Part shown: positions 56,081-64,000 of the stretch, one piece after another
Layout of the letters: every line of letters starts with the position of its first letter
Position numbering within the stretch: the first letter of the stretch is position 1
Assembly: GCA_016718275.1 (NCBI GenBank)
Contig: JADKEA010000020.1
Span: forward strand, 248,001 to 312,000
Length of the DNA: 64,000 nt
Source: Candidatus Villigracilis affinis
GTDB taxonomy: Bacteria > Chloroflexota > Anaerolineae > Anaerolineales > Villigracilaceae
Reading direction: 5' to 3'
Notes under the pieces: model-generated
Seen by the model: only the letters and a program-made list of their open reading frames with translations
Told to the model about the DNA's origin: nothing
Database searches by the model: none
Made by a program: the position numbers and the translations under genes

Positions 56081-56109
56081 TTGTCCACTTCACTGCCTGC
56101 CTTTATACT
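56081..56109 (+). promoter_or_regulatory. Leaderless promoter of the M20 peptidase gene
   Basis: TTGTCC (56081-56086), a 17-base spacer and TATACT (56104-56109) lie seven bases before the ATG. No ribosome-binding site is present. Confidence 0.6.
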
Positions 56110-56116
56110 TAACCCC

Positions 56117-57223
56117 ATGACCAACATCGTCACCCAAACCATTGACCTTGCCATCCAGATTCAGCAGATTCCCGCGCCGACGTTTTCTGAGGGACAGCGC
56201 GCCGAATTCACCCGTGACCTTTTTCTAAAAGAGAATCTCAAAGACGTTTCCATGGATTCGCTTGGAAATGTGTATGCGCGTTTGCCCGGGAAACAGAAGA
56301 AGGCCAAACCGTTGATCGTCTCTGCCCACTTGGATACTGTCTTTCCTCCCAGTATCAGTTTGCAGGTGAAGAAAGAAGCGGAGCGCGTCCTCGCACCAGG
56401 CATCGGGGATAATTCGTTGGGTGTCGCGGCGTTGTTCGGAATCCTCTGGTCATTGCGCGAGCGGAATATCAGTTTGCAGCACGATGTTTGGTTTGTGGCG
56501 AATGTGGGCGAGGAAGGCCTCGGCGACCTGCGCGGAATGCGCGGTGTGGTGGAACGGTTCAATGACAATGTGATCGGGTATCTTGTGTTGGAAGGGTTGG
56601 CGCTCGGACACGTCTATCATCGCGCCATCGGCGTGCGGAGATATCGCATCTCGGTCAAAACCGCGGGCGGACATTCCTGGTCGGATTATGGCAAGCCTTC
56701 GGCAGTGCATGAACTCGCCGCGCTGGTCACGCAGTTGACAGAGGTGCGGCTGCCGCGTGAACCGCGCACCACGCTCAATGTCGGCACGTTCGGCGGCGGG
56801 ACGGGCATCAACGTGCTGGCTTCGGAAGCCAAATGTGAATTGGATCTGCGCTCTGAAGACCCCAAAACGCTTTTGAAATTAATTCATCAAGTGGAAGACT
56901 TGTTCAAACATGCAGACCGCTCCGGGGTGAAGGTGCTGGCGGAGATCATCGGCGAACGCCCTGCAGGCGAGATCCCCGCGGACCATCCGCTGGTGCAATT
57001 GGCTGTGACCTGCACCCGCGAGCAGGGACTCGAAGCCACGCTCACCTCAGGCTCCACCGATGCGAACATCCCATTAAGCAATGGCATCCCCGCCGTGGTG
57101 ATGGGAATCACAACAGGCGGCAGCGCCCACACCCCGCAGGAATACATCAATGTAGAACCCGTGGGGAAGGGCCTGGAAGGTTTGGTGCGCTTTGTGGAGT
57201 TGGTGGGGGAGAGTGGTGAATAG
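56117..57223 (+). CDS. M20 family metallopeptidase (PepT-like)
   Basis: Dinuclear zinc exopeptidase or deacylase of 368 residues. The start is the ATG at 56117; an upstream TTG is actually the -35 box. Metal ligands and catalytic residues are visible in order: SAHLDTVF (His and Asp), GIGDNSLG (bridging Asp), VGEEGLGDLRG (general base Glu and metal Glu), a dimerisation domain around residues 178-290 (GVRRYRISVKTAGGHSWSDY), and the C-terminal SGSTDANIPL and GGSAHTPQEY. The pattern is closest to the peptidase T/M20 group. The substrate is not evident. A strong terminator follows. Confidence 0.9.
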   Translation: MTNIVTQTIDLAIQIQQIPAPTFSEGQRAEFTRDLFLKENLKDVSMDSLGNVYARLPGKQKKAKPLIVSAHLDTVFPPSISLQVKKEAERVLAPGIGDNSLGVAALFGILWSLRERNISLQHDVWFVANVGEEGLGDLRGMRGVVERFNDNVIGYLVLEGLALGHVYHRAIGVRRYRISVKTAGGHSWSDYGKPSAVHELAALVTQLTEVRLPREPRTTLNVGTFGGGTGINVLASEAKCELDLRSEDPKTLLKLIHQVEDLFKHADRSGVKVLAEIIGERPAGEIPADHPLVQLAVTCTREQGLEATLTSGSTDANIPLSNGIPAVVMGITTGGSAHTPQEYINVEPVGKGLEGLVRFVELVGESGE

Positions 57224-57243
57224 TGAAGTGATATAGCCTCTTC

Positions 57244-57279
57244 CCCCATTTTCGATTTTTGAAAATGGGGATTTTTTTT
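57244..57279 (+). terminator. Terminator of the M20 gene
   Basis: CCCCATTTTC pairs perfectly with GAAAATGGGG over a seven-base loop and is followed by A and eight T. Confidence 0.92.
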
Positions 57280-57296
57280 CTGCTTAGTTCCATGCA

Positions 57297-57330
57297 ACAA
57301 AAAACTTCCGAAGCAATTTCACTTCGGAAG
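57297..57330 (-). terminator. Terminator of the cyclase gene
   Basis: Read on the minus strand, CTTCCGAAG pairs with CTTCGGAAG over an eight-base loop and is followed by six T. The pyrimidine-rich repeat at about 57345-57392 lies between the gene and this hairpin. Confidence 0.85.
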
Positions 57331-57385
57331 CCTGTTCACTGATAACTATCCACTTTCATCCTTCATCCCTCCTCCTTCATCCTTT

Positions 57386-59093
57386 TCATTTTAACCCCAA
57401 CACCTCATACACACCCAGCGGCTGGGTCTTGCCTTTCACTGACATATCGGTATGCGGTTTGGCGTTCACTTCGTTGCTGACGCGCTCGTACGCCGATGCA
57501 CTGATGAGGATCTGGTTCTTGGCTGAATTTTCCTGAATGCGTTTGGCGGTGTTGACGGCGTCGCTGATGGCGGTGTATTCGAGTCGCTTTTCGGTGCCGA
57601 TCAAACCGAGAACGGCCTCCCCGCAATGAATGCCCACGCCAAAGTAAAGGTGGGATTCGGTGGGCAATTCTTTATACAGATTCTCAATGGATTCGCGAAT
57701 AAGCAATGCGGTCTTCACCGCGCGCAGAGTGTGGTCGGGCTGCGGGATGGGGGCGTTGAACCAGGCCATGATGGCGTCGCCCATGAATTTATCAATGGTG
57801 CCTTCCTGCGCGAGCACGGCATCGGCCATGGCGGCAAGATAGCGGTTCAGGATGCGCACTAATTTTTCTGGTTCCTGGGTTTCGCTAAACGAGGTGAATC
57901 CGCGAATGTCTGCGAACAGGGTCGTGATGGTCGTGCGTTTGCCGCCCAGTTGTAAACTGTTCGGGTCGAGTTGTTCGATCACGGCGGGGGACCATGCGCT
58001 CGAAGAGTCGGCGCTGGGCTTCGAGTTTCTTGCGCTCGGTCAGGTCATCGAACACGATCGCGAGTCCCTGGGTCTTTTGGCCTGCATCCTTGAGCGGGGA
58101 GAGGTTGAAGCGCCAGTCCACGTTGCCGTGGTTGGGCAGGTGGTGGCTGATCTCCAGGTCCACAATGGCTTTGTCGGTTTCGCGAACCTCTGCCAGATGC
58201 GGCTCAAGCTCGGAGGAAACAGAGGCAAGCGTCTCGTTAAGATGATGACCGATAATGTCGCCCGAAGAAGATCCGAGGATGCGTTCCGCGGCGCGATTGG
58301 TCAGCGTGATCTGATTCTGAATATCCGCTGTGATCACACCGCTGGCGATGGATGCGAAGATGTTATCCATCAAGTTCTTCAAGCCTGTGACTTCTTCGAG
58401 CGTATTTTTCAGGGAGGAGAACAAGCGCGCGTTCTCGATCGCAACTGCGGCCTGGTTTGCAAAAGCTACCAGCAGGTTCCTCTCCGAGTCAGCGAAGATG
58501 CCCGCGCGGATGCGGTTATCGGCATAGATCACGCCGATGAGATCATTTTTTACTTTGAGGGGTACGCACAAAATGGAACGCAGGTTGAAGGCCACGATGC
58601 TTTCCTGTCCTGCAAAGCGTTGGTCTTCCTGCGCATTGGTGGTGATGAGAGGTTCGCCTGTTTCAATGACGCGTCCCACAACAGAGCGGCTGACGGTCAA
58701 CTCGGAGGAGTTGATCGATTCCATTTCCCAGTTGCGCGCCATGCGTGTGACCATTTGGCCGTGTTCATCGCGCAGCATCAGGAATCCGCGTTCGGCTTTG
58801 GTGAGGCGCACGATGTTATCCATCACGATGCGCAGCACTTCGTCGAGTTCAAGCGATGAGTTGACGACCTGTCCGATATTGGCGAGCGCGAGCATGTTGT
58901 TGTGTTCGCGCTGGAAGGCATCGATCTTTTCGCTGATGAGTGAAAGCGATGTTTCGATATGGCGCAGATCTTCGCCCGCATTTTTGGGAAGCTTCAGCCG
59001 GCTTTCTTCCAGATCGGCGCGTATCTTTCCCACCTGCAAACTCAGGGTCTGCAGCTGGTCAGGAACGGTTGTGGGGCGGGTCTGTTCATTCAT
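57386..59093 (-). CDS. GAF-PAS class III adenylate/guanylate cyclase (frameshifted as sequenced)
   Basis: Signal-dependent nucleotide cyclase, about 568 residues after correction. An N-terminal coiled coil (residues 10-60) precedes a GAF domain (about 65-215), a PAS domain (about 225-350) and, after a short linker, the class III cyclase domain. That domain has metal-binding Asp in TTLFADIRGFTSF and GTIDKFMGDAIMAW and the nucleotide/transition-state segment YTAISDAVNTAKRI. The break lies in the GGGGG run 57986-57990; removing one base joins FERMVPA to VIEQLDP. The AISDAVNTAKR pattern is normal for active enzymes. Product choice (cAMP or cGMP) is not certain. It directly follows the transglutaminase/DUF4129 gene. 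Confidence 0.88.
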
Positions 59094-59099
59094 AGGCGG

Positions 59100-59654
59100 T
59101 TACCGTAGTTGATTATAACGGTAATCGAGAGATTGCAAGGCTTCTTTTATACGAATTTGCCATGTCTTAAGTAGGATAAGGCTGGCCGCTTTTCGCGCCG
59201 TTGTCAGATTTCCAGCGCGCGGTGTATAGATCGTGGATTGATATTCCTGCAGCAAAGTTTGGATCTGAGTCTCAGCAGAAGGCAGCCGCTCGATCAATGC
59301 CTGCGCCCGTTCCTGCGAAGTGATATGACGGGGCTGCGGACGCCCAAGCCAATACAGGCTGATGTTGATCACCTGGAAGGTGCGTTCAATCGAGGCGAGC
59401 GTTGTCCAGCGAATCCAGCGATTCAGCCAGCGCGGCGGCGTATTTCCGCTTTTTGTGTAACGGCTTGCAAGATACACAGGGATGCGTTCTTCGAGTGCAT
59501 AGCGGCGGGTCATGAAAAAGCCCAGCCCGACCGTCAATACCAGCAGTGTGTAGAACAGGATGGTTCTATAAAGCTCCATTTGTTCCGCTTTGGAAGCGCC
59601 GCTGTTCGATTGATTGGACAGATCGGGCGGTTCCTCTAAAAGCGGCGGCACCAA
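59100..59654 (-). CDS. DUF4129-like C-terminal part of the TgpA-type transglutaminase
   Basis: Segment of about 184 residues with one transmembrane helix (LYRTILFYTLLVLTVGLGFF) and a helical cytoplasmic domain resembling DUF4129 (ASIERTFQVINISLYWLG, TSQERAQALIERLPSAETQI). In related Chloroflexota proteins this domain is the end of a TgpA-like transglutaminase. Here the upstream gene stops at 59678. Adding one base to the GGG run 59686-59688 would read ATPTPVIEGTPAANPLVPPL and fuse both, so this is probably not an independent gene. Its listed start, a GTG at 59654, has no ribosome-binding site. Confidence 0.75.
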   Translation of the reverse strand: MVPPLLEEPPDLSNQSNSGASKAEQMELYRTILFYTLLVLTVGLGFFMTRRYALEERIPVYLASRYTKSGNTPPRWLNRWIRWTTLASIERTFQVINISLYWLGRPQPRHITSQERAQALIERLPSAETQIQTLLQEYQSTIYTPRAGNLTTARKAASLILLKTWQIRIKEALQSLDYRYNQLR

Positions 59655-59677
59655 TGGGTTTGCGGCAGGCGTCCCTT

Positions 59678-61483
59678 CTATGACAGGGTCGGCGTGGCGT
59701 CTGCGTTGATATCCAGCCTTGTCGGCGCGCGTTCAATGGGTAGTTGATTGCCCGTCGGCTCGAATTCAACCCAGCCAATGCCGGGGAAATATACTTCGGG
59801 CCAGGCATGCGCATCTTCGAACGTGACGATGTAGCGTTCCTCAATTTCGTTGAACGTGCCTTCTGCAAATCCCACCGCCATGCGGGCGGGAATCCCGATC
59901 GAGCGCAGCATCAAGGTCTCTGCGCTGGCGTAGTACATGCAGAATCCTTTTTTATAATCGAACAGAACCCACAGCACGGGATCTCTATTTTCGGGCGGTG
60001 TATCTGTGATCTCGGTGGTGTATTCGATCTCGTTGCGCAGATAGGCCGTGATCGCCTGCGTTTTGTCGAAGGGATTATCGTATTGCGCGGTGATCTCTTC
60101 GGCGAGAATCCGTAATGCCGGCGCGACATTCTCAGGGACTTGCAGATATCGCTCGGTGACCCACTCTGGATATTCCGTGCCTGCCAGACGTAATTCTTCC
60201 TGTGTGGGGTCAGCGATCAAGGTGCGGACCGTGTACCTGCCTCCGCTTGGGAGGTTTGGGCTGGCGTTCCAGGCAGTGACATCGCGGAGCGTTGGCGAAA
60301 CTTCAGTGGAAGTGATCGTCCCTTCACGGCTGACCCACACGGCTTCAGCGGGCGCATACAACAGGCTTTGACTCGTGGCATTGTTGGTGAAGGTGAATTC
60401 CATTTCGTTGCGGTTCTCTGGATATTCCACCGTCAACTCATCGGTATCTGGAAGAAATGGGTCGCTTGCATCGGAAAGTGTGGTCCAGCGGCCATTGATG
60501 TACAGGTCGTACATCCTGCCTTTCCAATAATTGCGGATCGGCACGAATTCACTTTCCTTTACGGTAACGAAGAACACGGGCGTATCACCAACCGCCGCCT
60601 GCTGACCCAGCGAAAGCTCGCCGCTGTAAAAATCTCCACCAGCGTTTCTGCCAGCATAGGGTGATTCCAATGCGCTGACCGCATCGGAGAGCCGCTCAAG
60701 GATCGGTTCGGAAAAATCCTGCCAGGCTCTTGCCGCAGGTTTGATCTGCTTGATCCAGCCGGGGATGGACCAGGCAACGAAGATCGTGACCGCAGCAACG
60801 GTCAATGCGCCGCGTTCGAGATTGTTGATGGTTTCAGCGGTAAGCAGGAAGCGGGTCTTTTTCCAGTAGATCTGGTTTTCGAGAAAATACAATCTTCCGA
60901 GGAGAAGCAGTGCGGCAAATAAATAGAAAGCCAGTGCCCACATGCGCCTTGATTCGGTTGGGTCGAAGACCTGCACCACCAACATCGCCAGACAGGAGGG
61001 CAAAATGACGTTTAGAAAATCCCTGTGACGTGTCAACCAGTATCCCGCCGAAATACCGATGATCCAATAACCCGCAGTGACGAGCGAAATAAAGAACAAC
61101 TGGTCATAAACGGGTTGTCCCTTGATAAATTGCGCCAGTGAAGTGAAGAGACGATTGAACAAAGTGACAAGGTCGGTCCAGACCCAGTCTGTTCTTTCAA
61201 CGGCATTCAGCAATTGCGCAGGAAGCAGGATGAGCGAATAGCCGATCGCGATTCGAGTTGCCGCCTTGCGTGAAAAGGTACTGTAGCCAAGTGCGAATCC
61301 TAACAGGACTCCCGCAAGGCTGATGGTTTGTGTGAAGTAAAGATAGGGAACCCATTCCGTGATTACCAGCCGTGAGCTGGAGATTTCCACCAGGGCAATG
61401 GTCAGGATGATGGCCCGCCAATCCCACATGTTGGCGTTCGATGATTGACTTACATCGCTGCTTGTGGCGGGTGATTTTTCCAT
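59678..61483 (-). CDS. TgpA-like membrane transglutaminase-family protein (C-terminus probably cut by a frameshift)
   Basis: Membrane protein with a transglutaminase-core domain outside. The start is the ATG at 61483 (EKSPATSSDV). About seven or eight helices at residues 17-225 resemble the TgpA N-terminal domain. A large extracytoplasmic region follows, with the papain-like core at about 480-585: catalytic Cys in KGFCMYYASAETLMLR, His in FEDAHAWPEVYFPG, and the following Asp/Asn region in WVEFEPTGNQ. Such proteins are thought to cross-link or cleave surface peptides and are often linked to MoxR/DUF58 genes, which are absent here. The DUF4129 segment downstream is probably the true C-terminus. 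Confidence 0.9.
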   Translation of the reverse strand: MEKSPATSSDVSQSSNANMWDWRAIILTIALVEISSSRLVITEWVPYLYFTQTISLAGVLLGFALGYSTFSRKAATRIAIGYSLILLPAQLLNAVERTDWVWTDLVTLFNRLFTSLAQFIKGQPVYDQLFFISLVTAGYWIIGISAGYWLTRHRDFLNVILPSCLAMLVVQVFDPTESRRMWALAFYLFAALLLLGRLYFLENQIYWKKTRFLLTAETINNLERGALTVAAVTIFVAWSIPGWIKQIKPAARAWQDFSEPILERLSDAVSALESPYAGRNAGGDFYSGELSLGQQAAVGDTPVFFVTVKESEFVPIRNYWKGRMYDLYINGRWTTLSDASDPFLPDTDELTVEYPENRNEMEFTFTNNATSQSLLYAPAEAVWVSREGTITSTEVSPTLRDVTAWNASPNLPSGGRYTVRTLIADPTQEELRLAGTEYPEWVTERYLQVPENVAPALRILAEEITAQYDNPFDKTQAITAYLRNEIEYTTEITDTPPENRDPVLWVLFDYKKGFCMYYASAETLMLRSIGIPARMAVGFAEGTFNEIEERYIVTFEDAHAWPEVYFPGIGWVEFEPTGNQLPIERAPTRLDINADATPTLS

Positions 61484-61489
61484 GCTTTG

Positions 61490-61519
61490 AGTGTACAATA
61501 CAAGAAGCCCGTTCGTCAA
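61490..61519 (-). promoter_or_regulatory. Leaderless promoter of the transglutaminase gene
   Basis: On the minus strand, TTGACG (61514-61519), an 18-base spacer and TACACT (61490-61495) lie six bases before the ATG. The -35 match is five of six. Confidence 0.65.
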
Positions 61520-61553
61520 TTGTATAACCCCAAAAACCCTACTGGAGGATGGT

Positions 61554-62555
61554 ATGCAGACCTTAATCGAGAGCGGTATTGCCTTCATTATCGCACTTCA
61601 AAGTTTGGGGGACTGGTTGATCGCTCCCATGCAGTTCTTTAGTTACCTCGGCAACGAGGAATTCTTTTTATTAGTCCTGCCGCTTCTTTATTGGAGTGTC
61701 GATTCTGCACTTGGTTTACGGAGTGGCGCTTATCCTTGTCACAAGCAACGTATTAAATAATGTCGGCAAATTGGCCTTTGCGGGCCGCGACCGTATTGGG
61801 TCAGCACCGATGTCCACGCCTGGTGGAGTTCTGAAACCGGTTTCGGTATTCCTTCCGGACATGCTCAGAATGCGGTAAGTGTGTGGGGTATGTTCGCTGC
61901 ATATATGGGGCGGAGATGGATTTGGGTTGTTTCACTCGTTATCATATTTTTGATCGGCTTTTCGCGCATGTTCCTCGGCGTTCATTTTTCGCACGATGTC
62001 ATTATTGGCTGGGCGCTTGGTGCTCTGCTTCTATGGCTTTTTGTTCGTTTTTGGAAACCTGCTGCCGAATGGCTGGAAAAAAAGACGATGGGCCGGCAGA
62101 TCATGGTCGGTTTTATCGCTTCATTGATATTTATCGTCGTTGGGTTTGGTGCTTCGTCCCTGCGGGATGGATATCAAGTCCCTGAAATTTGGACCTCAAA
62201 CGCGGCTCTGGCCGGGACCGAGTTGCCTGCTCCGCTCGACCCGAACGGTACCTTCACCTCAGCAGGGACGCTCTTCGGCGTGGCAATTGGCGCGGCGTGG
62301 ATCCACTCCCTTGGCGGGGTTCAGGCTTCGGGTCCGATTTCGAAGCGTGCCATTCGTTATGTCATCGGCTTGATCGGGGTGCTCATCCTGTATATGGGGC
62401 TGGGTGCGATTTTTCCGCGTGGCGAAGGCTTTATTTTTTACTTGCTGCGCTTCATTCGCTACACGTTGATCGGTTGGTGGGTGGCAGGTGGCGCGCCATG
62501 GTTGTTTGTAAGGTTAAAGCTGGCTGGGCGCAATACGGGTGATAATTCCATCTGA
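61554..62555 (+). CDS. PAP2-family membrane phosphatase (two compensating frame breaks as sequenced)
   Basis: Membrane lipid or polyprenyl-diphosphate phosphatase of 333 residues. The frame leaves at GG 61720-61721 (one extra base) and returns at CC 61785-61786 (one base missing). Correcting both gives LRVALILVTSNVLNNVGKL, then the complete PAP2 signature: KLAFAGPRPYW (K-x6-RP), GIPSGHAQN (PSGH) and SRMFLGVHFSHDV (SR-x5-H-x3-D). About seven to nine helices are predicted, with an extra C-terminal membrane segment beyond the usual PAP2 core. GGAGG precedes the ATG at good spacing. Recovery of all three motifs strongly supports the reconstruction. Confidence 0.9.
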
Positions 62556-62595
62556 TATAATTGAATTATTCCGTATAAATCACAAGGGTTCGTAG

Positions 62596-64000
62596 ATGAC
62601 GCTAGAGAAAAACACCCTCCTTCATAATCGTTATAGAATAATTGAGATTCTTGGTCAGGGCGGCATGGGTTCTGTTTATCGCGCCATAGATGAAAATCTT
62701 GGCGTGGCAGTTGCTCTAAAGGAAAACCTGTTCACAACCGAGGAATATACCCGCCAGTTCCGACTTGAGGCGGTGATCCTGGCAAATTTGCGTCATCCAA
62801 ATTTGCCGCGCGTTTCCGATCATTTTGAATTGGGCGAACAGGGGCAGTATCTGGTGATGGACTTTATCGAAGGGGAGGACCTCCGCTTTCGCATGGAGCG
62901 TCTGGGTACCATCACTGAAGAGGATGCATTGCAGATCGGCGCGGCCATGTGCGATGCGCTCGCTTATTTGCACACCCGCAAGCCGCCTATTCTTCATCGC
63001 GATATCAAGCCTGGTAATGTAAAAATAACCCCGGATGGTCACATCTTCCTTGTTGATTTTGGCCTTGCAAAGGTGTATCAGGGAAATAATCAGGCCACTA
63101 CAACAGGTGCACGCGCCATGACGCCTGGTTATTCTCCGCCCGAGCAATATGGCACGGCGCGTACCGATCCCCGTACAGATTATTATTCATTAGGCGCAAC
63201 CTTGTATGCGGCGCTATGTGGCGTTATCCCGGAAGATGGTCTTGCGCGCGCGATGGATAATGCCCAGCTAACTCCGCTTCGCAAACGAAATACCAAAGTT
63301 TCGCGCCGTCTGGCTGCTGCGATTGAAAAAGCCATGGCCATCGATCCCAGCGACCGCTTCCAAAATGCGGACGATTTCAAGAAGGCATTGCTTGGTTCGA
63401 GTTCAAAATCCCAATCAAGGCCGGGCGGATACATTGTCTCGCCGCCGCCTGCTGAATCTTTTCTGCCAAATGATCCTGCTGAAGTAGTGGCCGCCAAGGA
63501 AAAAGAAAAGACTCCGCCTCGCCAGATGACAGGCCCGGCGCAGCCGGCCCCTGTGGAAGACGACCAGCCGTTTGTCTCCCCACTTAAAAAACAAAAGGAA
63601 CGCGAACGCAAGCGTAGAAATGCACTGATCCGTTTTGTCGCTGTTTTAGTTTTACTGTTCCTGGTCGGCGTGCCATTTTTTGCGCCGAGCTTGTTGCCTG
63701 AAAACATACGCGCTCAAATTCCATTCCTCGTGCCCACAAGCACGGTGACGGCTTCAATCACACCAACTTCTCCGCCAACGTTCACGCTTGTGCCGACCTC
63801 TACGGCCACCGATGTTCCTCCCACAGCGACAACTGTTCCGACAAATACACGTACTCCTACTTCAGCTCCCACCGGGAATATTCCTGTTGAAGCAACCCAT
63901 ACTGCAACACCTATTGTCACCGCTACGAATATACCCTCATCCACGCCTACCTTGTCTGTAACACCAGTGGGGGGTGGTTCCGGGCAGATCGCATACGCAT
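62596..64000 (+). CDS. PknB-type serine/threonine protein kinase (3' truncated)
   Basis: Hanks-type membrane kinase that runs off the window end; 468 residues are visible. The kinase domain (about 10-270) has the glycine loop LGQGGMGSVY, catalytic loop HRDIKPGNV near residue 134, DFGLA near 154 and PGYSPPEQY in the P+1 region. The usual VAVK lysine lies in VALKEN. A juxtamembrane segment rich in Pro and Lys leads to one transmembrane helix (about 343-363), then a Thr/Pro-rich extracellular linker. The last visible residues, GGGSGQIAYA, look like the start of a PD40-type propeller rather than PASTA repeats. Its start lacks a strong ribosome-binding site; a TATAAT lies at 62556-62561. Confidence 0.92.
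   Translation, partial: MTLEKNTLLHNRYRIIEILGQGGMGSVYRAIDENLGVAVALKENLFTTEEYTRQFRLEAVILANLRHPNLPRVSDHFELGEQGQYLVMDFIEGEDLRFRMERLGTITEEDALQIGAAMCDALAYLHTRKPPILHRDIKPGNVKITPDGHIFLVDFGLAKVYQGNNQATTTGARAMTPGYSPPEQYGTARTDPRTDYYSLGATLYAALCGVIPEDGLARAMDNAQLTPLRKRNTKVSRRLAAAIEKAMAIDPSDRFQNADDFKKALLGSSSKSQSRPGGYIVSPPPAESFLPNDPAEVVAAKEKEKTPPRQMTGPAQPAPVEDDQPFVSPLKKQKERERKRRNALIRFVAVLVLLFLVGVPFFAPSLLPENIRAQIPFLVPTSTVTASITPTSPPTFTLVPTSTATDVPPTATTVPTNTRTPTSAPTGNIPVEATHTATPIVTATNIPSSTPTLSVTPVGGGSGQIAYA

Noticed and set aside
59100..59654. DUF4129 protein as a separate gene
   Set aside because: It has no own ribosome-binding site, the GTG start is weak, and one added base fuses it to the transglutaminase frame through a typical TPTP linker.

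Overview
The window looks like a contig from an uncultured Chloroflexota, probably class Anaerolineae. This is inference from gene content and style: S-layer-homology (SLH) surface proteins, PD40-type beta-propellers, Thr/Pro-rich 'TPTP' linkers, large LuxR-type ATPase regulators, TgpA-like transglutaminases, a duplicated RodZ-like protein, and moderate GC with many genes that lack a Shine-Dalgarno sequence. No rRNA, tRNA, CRISPR array, prophage or insertion sequence was found.

Layout. 1-8.6 kb: a membrane GAF/PAS/HD-GYP sensor converges on an operon of a DivIC/FtsB-like protein, a GGDEF sensor and lysA. 8.7-12.6 kb: rplI, a RodZ-like protein with two HTH domains, and rimO, closed by a bidirectional terminator. 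12.7-18.8 kb (minus strand): CopD-like and TPR membrane proteins, murJ, a small zinc-ribbon protein, an atypical SDR, a YlxP/DUF503 protein and two orphan membrane proteins. 18.8-25.2 kb: folC-lon, an SDR, an M24 peptidase and a GNAT. 25.3-39.6 kb: a 14-gene sugar catabolic operon. 39.8-45.9 kb: a giant alpha-2-macroglobulin-like protein. 46.1-50.6 kb: four secreted or surface proteins. 50.7-64 kb: a LuxR-family ATPase regulator, tag, an acyltransferase, a PfkB kinase, an M20 peptidase, a GAF/PAS class III cyclase, a TgpA-like transglutaminase, a PAP2 phosphatase and the 5' part of a Ser/Thr kinase.

The most interesting system is the 25.3-39.6 kb operon. It encodes a DeoR regulator, amidohydrolase, AgaS-like SIS protein, ABC sugar importer, DUF4874/DUF4832 lipoprotein, GNAT, GH4 glycosidase, GH114 endo-alpha-1,4-polygalactosaminidase-like lipoprotein, LacD-like tagatose-bisphosphate aldolase, MFS transporter and two PfkB-superfamily kinases. 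Together these could make a complete route from an extracellular alpha-1,4-linked galactosamine polymer (Pel- or galactosaminogalactan-like) through galactosamine-6-phosphate and tagatose phosphates to triose phosphates.

Two cross-cutting observations matter to any user of this sequence. First, at least twelve single-base frame breaks interrupt eight genes, almost all at short homopolymers, which points to uncorrected long-read assembly errors rather than pseudogenes. Second, many first-in-unit genes have a -10 box only 6-7 bases upstream of the ATG, which implies leaderless transcripts.
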